Under the pieces are notes generated by a model that saw only the letters and a list, made by a program, of their open reading frames with translations, had not been told where the DNA came from and searched no databases. From the NCBI GenBank assembly GCA_031278405.1, contig JAITKL010000056.1, positions 1 to 6,557 on the forward strand: a stretch of 6,557 bases of DNA. The letters are read 5' to 3'. Position numbers and translations under genes: made by a program. The stretch is from Endomicrobium sp. (lineage in GTDB: Bacteria; Elusimicrobiota; Endomicrobiia; Endomicrobiales; Endomicrobiaceae). Positions 1-6,431 of the stretch are shown piece after piece. The number at the start of each line of letters is the position of its first letter. Position 1 is the stretch's first letter.

Positions 1-839
1 GTAGCAACCTCATCGCAAATTAACAAAATGCCGTAACGCTTGCAAATATTTGCATATTCCTTAAGATAACCTTTCGGCATTACAAGCATGCCCGAAGCTG
101 CTTGATTTAAAGGCTCAATTATTGCTGCCGCTATTGTTTTATGATTTTTAGAAATAATATCCTTAACTTGTCTTATACATTCACCTTTACAGCTGACTTT
201 AATATTATGGTCTATAAAATCTTTAGCATTTAAAGGAAAAGTAACTTCTTTTTTTCTTCTGTATGCGCATCTATAGCAATACGGAGACATTGCAAAATAA
301 TTTTTAAACAAAAGAGATTTAAAATTTGAATGAAAAGAATCTACGCCTCCAACAGAAACAGCTCCGATTGTATCGCCGTGATAAGCGTTTTTTAAAGAAA
401 AAAAGAACCGTCTTTTTTCTCCCTTAAACTGCCAATACTGGTACGCCATTTTTATAGCGACTTCTACAGCCGTTGATCCGTTGTCGGAATAAAAAATCTT
501 TTTCAAATTTTTAGGAAGTATTGATATAAGCTTCTTGGCAAACATTATTGCAGGAGCGTGCGTAAGTCCTAAAAATGTAGTATGCGAAACTTTATCAATC
601 TGTTTTTTTATAGCTTTATCTATCTTAGGACTTCTATGACCTAAAAGATTAACCCAAAGTGAAGAGACTCCGTCCAAATATTTTTTACCGTCAATATCGT
701 ATAAATAAGAACCCTTGGCTTTATCTATTATTAACGGCTCGCAAGGATCATTATTTATCCAGTCTGCCATTTGCGTAAAAGGATGCCAGATGTTGTTTTT
801 ATCAGACTTTACAAGTTTCGTTTTTATTTTATTATCCAT
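1..839 (-). CDS. bioA: Adenosylmethionine-8-amino-7-oxononanoate aminotransferase, 5' portion (runs off left edge)
   Basis: This is a PLP-dependent class III aminotransferase that converts 7-keto-8-aminopelargonate (KAPA) to 7,8-diaminopelargonate (DAPA) in cytosolic biotin synthesis; S-adenosylmethionine is the usual amino donor in the family. The frame is open from the ATG at 839 to the window edge (279 full codons of an expected ~430-450), so the C-terminus and the PLP-lysine are outside. Visible landmarks in order are IWHPFTQM (17-24), DGVSSLW near 60, the PLP-phosphate motif SDNGSTAVEVA (D119, G121, S122), YHGD (Y153, H154, D156), IIEPLNQAASGM, and CDEVAT at the edge, with D276 the expected pyridine-nitrogen aspartate. 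A four-cysteine segment (C188, C191, C217, C221) is of the kind found in Gram-positive-type BioA and absent from E. coli BioA. The start is supported by GAGGA seven bases upstream and overlaps the 3' end of bioD by 16 bases. No frameshift is seen in the visible part. Other class III aminotransferases are unlikely given IWHPFTQM and the bioD neighbour. Confidence 0.93.
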   Translation of the reverse strand, partial: MDNKIKTKLVKSDKNNIWHPFTQMADWINNDPCEPLIIDKAKGSYLYDIDGKKYLDGVSSLWVNLLGHRSPKIDKAIKKQIDKVSHTTFLGLTHAPAIMFAKKLISILPKNLKKIFYSDNGSTAVEVAIKMAYQYWQFKGEKRRFFFSLKNAYHGDTIGAVSVGGVDSFHSNFKSLLFKNYFAMSPYCYRCAYRRKKEVTFPLNAKDFIDHNIKVSCKGECIRQVKDIISKNHKTIAAAIIEPLNQAASGMLVMPKGYLKEYANICKRYGILLICDEVA

Positions 840-846
840 TCACTCT

Positions 847-851
847 TCCTC
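847..851 (-). promoter_or_regulatory. Shine-Dalgarno of bioA inside the bioD 3' end
   Basis: The minus strand reads GAGGA, then seven bases, then the ATG at 839. The site lies within the last codons of the downstream bioD frame. Because bioA has its own strong ribosome site, it can be translated even if ribosomes leave bioD early at the frameshift-induced stop at 987-989. Confidence 0.7.
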
Positions 852-1000
852 AAATCAATTCTTTCGTTATATCCTAATTCTAAAACAGGAAGTTTTGTTA
901 ATTGTTTTATTAGTTTTGCGTTAGATTTTACGGATATGTCATTTTTATCCTTGTTGCCATTTAAGATTATACCTAAGATTTTTTGGTTAGTACTTTTTAG

Positions 1001-1006
1001 TTTTTT
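1001..1006 (-). other. A6 run at the bioD frameshift site
   Basis: On the minus strand the sequence is ATTGAAAAAACTAAAAAGTA. In the upstream frame this reads I-E-K-T-K-K and reaches TAA at 987-989; with one A fewer in the A6 run it reads I-E-K-L-K-S and continues through the rest of BioD. The adjacent A5 run (994-998) could equally be the site, but correcting the A6 run restores the leucine usually found at that position of the BioD helix. Confidence 0.75.
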
Positions 1007-1468
1007 CAATCGTAAGCAAAGTATGGTTTATTGTTCCCAAATTATGCCTTGCAACAACTATAACAGGAAGGTTAAATATCTTTATCAAATCGCTTATAAA
1101 AAAATTTTTCTTAAGAGGAACCATTACCCCACCAACACCTTCAACTACTGTAAAATTATATTTATTAAAAAAATAGTCAAAAGCTTTTTTTGTTTTCTTT
1201 AAATTAAACTTCTTATTTTCAAGCAAAGAAGCACCGTAAGGAGACATTGGATTTTTAAAAAACTCAGGTGTTACAACTTCAGCTGATTCTTCAACACTTC
1301 CAGAAGATTCAATAAGAGCTTTTGCGTCATTTCTGTCGCCTGTTGACACGGGTTTAAAACAACCACACTTTACACCTAAACTTTTTAGAAATTCCAATAT
1401 TCGGCAAGATACGTAAGTCTTGCCAACCTCTGTACCTGTCGCAGTTACAAATATTCCTTTGTGCACTT

Positions 1469-2371
1469 TTAGCTCCGATAAAAATTATTTTTAAAGATTT
1501 CATTTATATCGTTTGGTAGTTCCGCTTTGAATTCAACTGTTTTTAAAGTTCTTGGGTGAGTAAAAGTTACAGAGTATGCATGTAGCATTTGTCTGCTATA
1601 TTTTTTTCCATTAATATAAACTTCTGAACCACCATATTGTTGGTCCCCAACCACAGGGTGGTTAATATATTTCATATGGCTTCTTATTTGGTGCGTTCTT
1701 CCTGTAATAATTCTTACTTCTACTAAAGTATATCCGTCTCTTCTTGCAAGAACTTTAAACTCACTAATTGCCATTTTTTTTGCCAAGGGATTAACAGACA
1801 TAAGCTTTCTGTTTTGAGGCGACCTACCAAGAGGAGCTTCTATTCTGCCTTTATCTTCACTAATAGCTCCTTTTACTGCGGCAAGATAAATCTTCTTTAC
1901 AACTCTCCTTTGAATCTGTTTTGATATACTTATTTTAGACTTCTCGTTCTTTGCAAAAATAATAATACCTGAAGTGTCTTTATCTAATCTATGAATTAAG
2001 TAAGGATTATACTTACCTTTTGAATGAGCTATTAAAGCATTAAGAAGTGTTCCCGAAGGATGTCCATAAGAAGGGTGAACTACAATATCTGCTTGTTTAT
2101 TTACAAGAATAATATCATCATCTTCATATATTATGTCAAGTTTTATTTTTTCAGGCTCTATTTGAAGTTTTCCTTCTTTTTCAAATTCAAAAGAAATAAT
2201 ATCGCCTCTTTTAAGCTTATGGCTTGGCAAAACAAGCTTTCCATTTACAAAAATTTTTTGTTTATCTGTAAGTCTTTGAAAATATGAGCGAGAATAATCT
2301 TTATAAAGTGAAGCTAAATAAAGATCTGTTCTTTCTTTTTCAAACTTTTTATACGTTATTTTTTCTTGCAT
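1469..2371 (-). CDS. rluD: RluA-family 23S rRNA pseudouridine synthase (RluD-like)
   Basis: The 300-residue protein isomerises uridines to pseudouridine in large-subunit rRNA; RluD in E. coli modifies positions 1911, 1915 and 1917 in helix 69. An N-terminal S4 RNA-binding domain occupies about 12-63 (YSRSYFQR, VNGK at 42-45, LKRGD). The catalytic domain follows: YEDDDIILVNKQ (82-93), VVHPS, HRLDKDTSG with H127 and the catalytic D130, then GRTHQIRSHM and HPVVGDQQYGG towards the C-terminus. Length and domain order match RluD/RluC-type enzymes. The particular target sites are inferred from family only, so the symbol is tentative; RluC-like or YlyB-like is equally possible. The ATG has GGAG (2382-2385) ten bases upstream, inside lgt, and the gene overlaps the lgt 3' end by 16 bases. 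A YlyB-type pseudouridine synthase next to lspA is also the arrangement in B. subtilis. Confidence 0.92.
   Translation of the reverse strand: MQEKITYKKFEKERTDLYLASLYKDYSRSYFQRLTDKQKIFVNGKLVLPSHKLKRGDIISFEFEKEGKLQIEPEKIKLDIIYEDDDIILVNKQADIVVHPSYGHPSGTLLNALIAHSKGKYNPYLIHRLDKDTSGIIIFAKNEKSKISISKQIQRRVVKKIYLAAVKGAISEDKGRIEAPLGRSPQNRKLMSVNPLAKKMAISEFKVLARRDGYTLVEVRIITGRTHQIRSHMKYINHPVVGDQQYGGSEVYINGKKYSRQMLHAYSVTFTHPRTLKTVEFKAELPNDINEIFKNNFYRS
1473..1476 (-). promoter_or_regulatory. Shine-Dalgarno selecting the GTG start of bioD
   Basis: GGAG on the minus strand lies six bases before the GTG at 1466, inside the last codons of the rluD-type gene. No ATG is nearby, and the P-loop begins only a few residues in, so this GTG is the natural start. 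Translation is probably coupled to the upstream gene, whose stop is two bases away. Confidence 0.65.
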
Positions 2372-3114
2372 ATTATGGAAACTCCGATTATAAACAATAT
2401 TAAAGATAAAATCTGCGATACTGACAAACCAAAATACTGCCCCCCTCTTCCGGGATCGCCTCTAAAAAATTCAACTACAAATCTCAACACAGCATAAGAT
2501 ATAAAATAAAGCGAAACTAGAAACCCACTTTTATGTTCTTTTTTGGAATAAAAATATAAAATAAAGAAAATTAAAAAATTTCCGAACGATTCATAAAGTT
2601 GAGTAGGATGAAGGTGTACACCTACAACTGCCAAAGAGTTTTTATCTCTAAATACAACAGACCATGCGAGATTAGTCTCTTTGCCGTAACAACAGCCTGC
2701 AAAAAAGCAGCCTATTCTTCCTATAGCATGACCTAAAGCCAGAGCTGGAGCAAAAAAATCACCAAGCTTGAGTATTGATATTTTTTTTATCCTAACATAT
2801 GCCAACACAAATATAGCAGCCGATATAAAACCTCCGTAATATGTAAGCCCTCCCTCCCACAGCTTAAAAACGGATATAGGATATAAAACAAAATCTTGCG
2901 GATTTAAAAGAACAAACAGAAGCCTTGCTCCTATTATTCCAGAAACTATAATATATATAAACAAAGAATAAAGTTCGTCTTGTGAAAGTATTTTTTCTTT
3001 TGGTTTTTTTATTTGGCTTGAAAGATATATAATAGCCGTAAAAAAAGCCAGCGCAACAAAAAGTCCGTAAGAAAAAATAGTAAATTCTCCGATATTGAAA
3101 ATAATAGGATGCAT
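2356..3114 (-). CDS. lgt: Prolipoprotein diacylglyceryl transferase
   Basis: Lgt is an inner-membrane enzyme that moves diacylglycerol from phosphatidylglycerol to the lipobox cysteine of prolipoproteins, the first step of lipoprotein maturation. The 252-residue protein is highly hydrophobic, with about seven membrane segments. Landmarks are the MHPIIFNIG start, GARLLFVL (R64), GGLTYYGGF (88-96), the signature GRIGCFFAGCCYGKET with R133 (equivalent to E. coli R143), HPTQLYE (169-175), and RFVVEFFRGDP with R218 (equivalent to E. coli R239). The position of the essential E. coli His103 (HGG) holds Tyr93 here (YYGG), and GCCYG follows the signature; both fit the longer-loop Lgt variant of many non-enteric bacteria as I recall it. 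The ATG at 3114 starts three bases after the lspA stop, with AAAGG about 11 bases upstream. The protein preceding it in the operon, LspA, performs the next step on the same substrates. Confidence 0.96.
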   Translation of the reverse strand: MHPIIFNIGEFTIFSYGLFVALAFFTAIIYLSSQIKKPKEKILSQDELYSLFIYIIVSGIIGARLLFVLLNPQDFVLYPISVFKLWEGGLTYYGGFISAAIFVLAYVRIKKISILKLGDFFAPALALGHAIGRIGCFFAGCCYGKETNLAWSVVFRDKNSLAVVGVHLHPTQLYESFGNFLIFFILYFYSKKEHKSGFLVSLYFISYAVLRFVVEFFRGDPGRGGQYFGLSVSQILSLILFIIGVSIICKKK

Positions 3115-3117
3115 TTT

Positions 3118-3591
3118 TTATCTTACCTTTTGCTTCCCGTCAAGAAATAGCACATCTATTGCAATCAAAAACATTGCAACGCATATGCAAGAATCAGCCA
3201 CATTAAAAGAAGGCCATCTTAAAGAATTGACGCCAAAATCCAAAAAATCAACGATAAAACCTCTAAAAAACCTATCTATTAGATTGCCAAAACCACCAAA
3301 TATTACAAGACAGAAAGCGTATTTCTGCAAATTATCAAACTTTTCTTTGTTTCTATAAAGCCATAATGACAAAGCCAATAAAAAAAAAGAAATTATCAAG
3401 GACAGCAGTAAATTTTTGCCTTGTAATATACTAAAAGCTGTTCCTGTATTATGAATATTTGTAATATTAAAAAAATCAAATATAGAAATAACGTTTATAA
3501 CAGTTGCATAATCCACGTGTTTTACAATCAAATATTTTGTAAACTGATCTAAAATAAAAGTAAGAATGCCAAGTATTAACGGCTTTTTCAC
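3118..3591 (-). CDS. lspA: Lipoprotein signal peptidase (signal peptidase II)
   Basis: LspA is an inner-membrane aspartyl protease (family A8) that cuts the signal peptide from diacylglyceryl-modified prolipoproteins just before the lipidated cysteine. The 157-residue length is typical. Motifs present are LDQFTK (14-19, conserved D15), NIHNTGTAFSIL (45-56), GNLIDR (102-107) and FNVADS (129-134); D106 and D133 form the catalytic dyad. Hydrophobic stretches near 4-22, 60-79, 91-109 and 130-151 give the expected four membrane helices. The start codon is GTG at 3591, chosen because GGAGG lies ten bases upstream and the protein begins at the usual position. The gene starts five bases after the ileS stop. 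The ileS-lspA pairing is known from E. coli and many other bacteria. A T9 run (plus-strand A at 3380-3388) lies within the second membrane helix but the frame is intact. Confidence 0.96.
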   Translation of the reverse strand: MKKPLILGILTFILDQFTKYLIVKHVDYATVINVISIFDFFNITNIHNTGTAFSILQGKNLLLSLIISFFLLALSLWLYRNKEKFDNLQKYAFCLVIFGGFGNLIDRFFRGFIVDFLDFGVNSLRWPSFNVADSCICVAMFLIAIDVLFLDGKQKVR

Positions 3592-3596
3592 TTATT

Positions 3597-6383
3597 TTAA
3601 GCCTCCAAACACCTAGGGCATAAATCATTTTTAATTCCGTCTATATGTCTCCAACATCTGACACACTTTTTATATTCAGATTTTACAGCTTCAATAGTCA
3701 ATTCATCTTCTTTGTCTGAATTTTTATATTTTATATCCCAGCTTCCTAAAGATAAATTAACAAGTTTTAAATCTTTAAATGCTTCAGTATACTTATGTCC
3801 GTAAGTTATATTAAGAGAAGCTTCTAAATTTGAACCTATAACTTTATTTTGTCTTAATTTTTCATAAGAAAATAAAGCTTTTTCTCTTGCTTTTAGTATT
3901 CTTTTCCATTTTTCAATAGTCTTAGCTTGAAGAATATATTTGCTGTTCATTATAGGAAAATCAGAAAGAAAAACTGACCAAACCAAACTAGAATCAAGCT
4001 TTTTCAATTCATTCCATGCTTCTTCGGCAGTAAAAGAAAGTATTGGAGATATAAGCCTTATCAGCACAGAACATATCTCAAACATGGTTGATTGAGCACT
4101 TATTCTTTTTTTGCTTTCTCTCTTATCGCAATAAAGAGTATCTTTTAACGCATCAAGATAGAAACCGCTTAAAAATACCGTACAGAAATTATTTATCGCA
4201 GAAGTTGTCTTATGAAATTCGTAACTCTCGTATGTGGCTACAGTAGATGATATAAGATGCTGAAGTCTGCTTAAAGCGTATCTGTCAATCTCCTCCATTT
4301 CTTTAAACGCCAAAACTTTTTTAACGTTAAAATCGCTTATATTGGCAAGCAAAAATCTTATTGTATTCCTTATTTTTCTATACGCATCGCTTAAACCTTT
4401 TATAATTTCATCTGAAACCCTTATATCTTCTTTGTAATCACTTGAGGCTATCCAAAGACGAAGAATGTCTGCTCCGTATTTATTTATCAACAGTTCGCTT
4501 GATACAAAATTTCCTAGCGATTTGGACATTTTCTTACCCTGTCCGTCAACAACAAATCCGTGCGTTAAAACATTTTTATAAGGTACCACGCCTTTAACAG
4601 CTACAGCTGGTATGAGAGATGTTTGAAACCAACCGCGATGTTGATCGCTACCTTCAAGATACAAATCGGCTGGAAATTCCAAATCCTCATAATTCTTGCT
4701 TGATAAAACCGCTTCGCAGGAAACGCCAGAATCAAACCATACGTCTAAAATATCTTCTTCTTTTGTAAAACTTATTGCACCACACGAAGAACATTTTGCA
4801 TTCGTTCCTTTTAAGAGATCTTCTTCGCTCTTTTCAAACCAAGAATCCGATCCTTTCTCACCGAAAAGTTTTGATATTGAATCTATTACTTTTGTATCCA
4901 AAAGCGACTCGCCACATTCTTTACAATAAAAAACAGGTATAGGCACCCCCCATAAGCGCTGACGACTTAGGCACCAATCAGGACGACTTTCCAACATAGA
5001 AGTTGTTCTATTTTCGCCGTAATTTGGAATCCAATTAACGTCTTTTACAGATTCCAAAAGTTTTTCTCTCAAATTATCATGTTCAATTGATAAAAACCAT
5101 TGCGGCGTAGCTCTAAAAATTATAGGTTTCTTGCATCTCCAACAATGAGGACAAGAATGCTCAAGTTTTAGCTGAGCAAGAATTTTTCCTTCTTTGCTAA
5201 GTTTTTCTATTATTAAAGGATTGGCTTTAAATATATGAACATTCTCAAATTCAGGAACTTCTTTTGCAAACAAACCTTTACCATTTATAGGAGACAATAT
5301 CTCTAGTCCATATTCCAATCCAGCCTGATAATCTTCAGGACCGTGTCCAGGCGCTATATGAACTATACCAGTACCGTCTTCCATGCTTACAAACTCAGCT
5401 AAAATTCCTTGTGATTGTCTGTTTGTAACAAGTGGGTTTTGGCATTTTATATTCACAAAATCAACACCTTTGGCTTCAAAAATAATATCATAACTTAGAG
5501 CTTTTATTTTCTCTTTAACCTTTTCAAGCAAAGGTTTAGCAATTATAAGTTTTTCTTCATTCCCCAACGCCATTTTATAAACAATAACAGCATAGTCGGA
5601 CTGACCATTAAAAGCCAATGCAACGTTTGCAGGAAGCGTCCATGGAGTAGTAGTCCATATCAGTATAGAAAAATCTTTTAATATATCTTCATCTTCTCTT
5701 GACTTTAAAGCTTCCGGCAAAGATATTATTTTAAATTTTACAAATATAGATTCTGACTCATGGTCTGCATACTCTACTTCTGCGTCAGCCATAGCAGTCT
5801 CGCAAGTAGGACACCAATAAACGGGTTTCTTTCTTCTGTATATATACCCTTTCTCAACTAATTCTTTAAAAACTTTTACTATTGAAGCTTCATACTTTGG
5901 ATCTAAAGTAAGATAAGGATTATTCCAATCAGCTATAACCCCAAGCCTCTTAAACTCTTCTTTTTGTATATCAACAAATTTTTTTGCAAAGTCTGCTGCT
6001 TGTTTTCTAAAAACAATTTTGTCAACTTTGTTCTTATCAGTCTTCATTTCTTTTAGAACACTTAACTCTATTGGGAGACCATGACAATCCCAACCCGGCG
6101 TAAAAGGAACATACTTCCCCGACATTGAATGATATTTTATAATGAAATCTTTTAAAACTTTATTAAGTCCCGTTCCCATATGTATATGAGCATTCGCATA
6201 CGGAGGTCCGTCATGAAAAATAAATTTCTCTTTATCTCTATTTTTTTCGCATAACTTAACGTAAAGTTGTTTTTTCTCCCACTCCTCAACAAATGAAGGC
6301 TCCATCTGAGACAAATTAGCTTTCATTTGGAAATCTGTTTTTGGCAGATTTACAGTTTTTGAATAATCTTTTTCCTCAGCCAT
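3597..6383 (-). CDS. ileS: Isoleucyl-tRNA synthetase
   Basis: IleS is a class Ia aminoacyl-tRNA synthetase that charges tRNA-Ile in the cytosol and hydrolyses misactivated valine. The 928 residues match bacterial-type IleS (~920-940). Features in order are the HIGH-type motif HIHMG (66-70) after DGPPYAN, WDCHGLPIE (98-106), CPTC (191-194) before AEVEY, the editing-domain motif WTTTPWTLP (243-251) and GHGPED with D351 (equivalent to the E. coli editing aspartate D342), DVWFDSG, KMSKS (618-622), an anticodon-binding region with SFTAEEAW, and a C-terminal zinc finger with C907, C910, C922 and C925. A further cysteine pair set (CKEC, later CSSC) lies in the catalytic insertion. All catalytic signatures are intact. 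The ATG is set by AAGGAA seven bases upstream. Only 48 bases separate it from the preceding gene, leaving no room for a T-box leader, so expression is probably from an upstream promoter. The C-terminal zinc finger and sequence indicate the common bacterial form rather than the eukaryote-like, mupirocin-resistant one. Confidence 0.98.
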   Translation of the reverse strand: MAEEKDYSKTVNLPKTDFQMKANLSQMEPSFVEEWEKKQLYVKLCEKNRDKEKFIFHDGPPYANAHIHMGTGLNKVLKDFIIKYHSMSGKYVPFTPGWDCHGLPIELSVLKEMKTDKNKVDKIVFRKQAADFAKKFVDIQKEEFKRLGVIADWNNPYLTLDPKYEASIVKVFKELVEKGYIYRRKKPVYWCPTCETAMADAEVEYADHESESIFVKFKIISLPEALKSREDEDILKDFSILIWTTTPWTLPANVALAFNGQSDYAVIVYKMALGNEEKLIIAKPLLEKVKEKIKALSYDIIFEAKGVDFVNIKCQNPLVTNRQSQGILAEFVSMEDGTGIVHIAPGHGPEDYQAGLEYGLEILSPINGKGLFAKEVPEFENVHIFKANPLIIEKLSKEGKILAQLKLEHSCPHCWRCKKPIIFRATPQWFLSIEHDNLREKLLESVKDVNWIPNYGENRTTSMLESRPDWCLSRQRLWGVPIPVFYCKECGESLLDTKVIDSISKLFGEKGSDSWFEKSEEDLLKGTNAKCSSCGAISFTKEEDILDVWFDSGVSCEAVLSSKNYEDLEFPADLYLEGSDQHRGWFQTSLIPAVAVKGVVPYKNVLTHGFVVDGQGKKMSKSLGNFVSSELLINKYGADILRLWIASSDYKEDIRVSDEIIKGLSDAYRKIRNTIRFLLANISDFNVKKVLAFKEMEEIDRYALSRLQHLISSTVATYESYEFHKTTSAINNFCTVFLSGFYLDALKDTLYCDKRESKKRISAQSTMFEICSVLIRLISPILSFTAEEAWNELKKLDSSLVWSVFLSDFPIMNSKYILQAKTIEKWKRILKAREKALFSYEKLRQNKVIGSNLEASLNITYGHKYTEAFKDLKLVNLSLGSWDIKYKNSDKEDELTIEAVKSEYKKCVRCWRHIDGIKNDLCPRCLEA
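3602..3606 (-). promoter_or_regulatory. Strong Shine-Dalgarno (GGAGG) for the GTG start of lspA
   Basis: GGAGG on the minus strand overlaps the last sense codons of ileS, ten bases before the lspA GTG. It is the strongest ribosome-site match in the window and decides the non-ATG start. Its place inside ileS implies translational coupling. Confidence 0.7.
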
Positions 6384-6390
6384 TTTTTAT

Positions 6391-6396
6391 TTCCTT
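6391..6396 (-). promoter_or_regulatory. Shine-Dalgarno of ileS
   Basis: AAGGAA on the minus strand is seven bases before the ATG at 6383. It lies in the only intergenic gap longer than five bases (6384-6431). That gap is almost pure A/T and holds no hairpin, terminator or T-box element that I can see; AT-rich promoter-like strings occur by chance there. Confidence 0.65.
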
Positions 6397-6431
6397 AAAC
6401 TTAAAACTTTAATAATAATTAATTTATATTT

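Larger units (their letters stand above)
824..1466 (-). pseudogene. bioD: ATP-dependent dethiobiotin synthetase, frameshifted as read
   Basis: BioD closes the ureido ring of dethiobiotin from DAPA, CO2 and ATP in the cytosol. The front part (GTG at 1466, stop 987-989, 159 codons) carries the P-loop TGTEVGKT (K16, T17), FKPVSTG (K38), metal-site D47, SPYGA (75-79), VEGVGG (E109) and LGTINHTLLT (143-152). It then ends in a non-homologous tail, TKKY. The missing C-terminal part follows immediately in another frame down to 824, with GIILNG (Asn of the adenine site) and KLPVLELGY. Dropping one A from the A6 run at 1001-1006 joins them as TIEKLKST and gives 213 residues, close to the usual ~220-230, with family spacing between LLT and the LNG motif. 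The usual LGxxP near the C-terminus reads LELGY here, a divergence or slight decay. The gene begins two bases after the rluD-type stop and overlaps bioA by 16 bases. Whether this is true inactivation, a sequence error or a slippage-rescued gene cannot be decided here. Confidence 0.88.

Noticed and set aside
1001..1006. Programmed ribosomal frameshifting in bioD
   Set aside because: No clear slippery heptamer, downstream pseudoknot or internal stimulatory site is apparent, and BioD is not known to need it; error, mutation or transcriptional slippage explain the site more simply.
824..1009. 61-codon minus-strand frame with a TTG start as an independent small gene
   Set aside because: It aligns end to end with the C-terminal part of BioD and continues the upstream frame with exact family spacing, so it is the downstream piece of the frameshifted gene.
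771..1202. 143-codon open frame on the plus strand across bioD
   Set aside because: It lies antisense to clear bioD motifs, is rich in Phe/Lys/Ile/Tyr as expected from the complement of AT-rich coding DNA, and shows no recognisable domain.
2060..2287. 75-codon plus-strand open frame inside the rluD-type gene
   Set aside because: It is antisense to the S4 and catalytic domain coding sequence and low in complexity (Ile/Phe/Lys/Tyr), with no family resemblance.
3095..3358. 87-codon plus-strand open frame across the lgt-lspA junction
   Set aside because: It is antisense to conserved LspA active-site coding sequence and the start of lgt, and has no domain resemblance.
4696..4929. 77-codon plus-strand open frame inside ileS
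   Set aside because: It is the complement of a conserved IleS segment (CKEC...DVWFDSG); a shadow frame.
6384..6431. T-box leader, terminator or promoter ahead of ileS
   Set aside because: The gap is 48 bases, far too short for a T-box, and contains no GC-rich stem with a T-run. The A/T strings that resemble -10 boxes are expected by chance at this composition.
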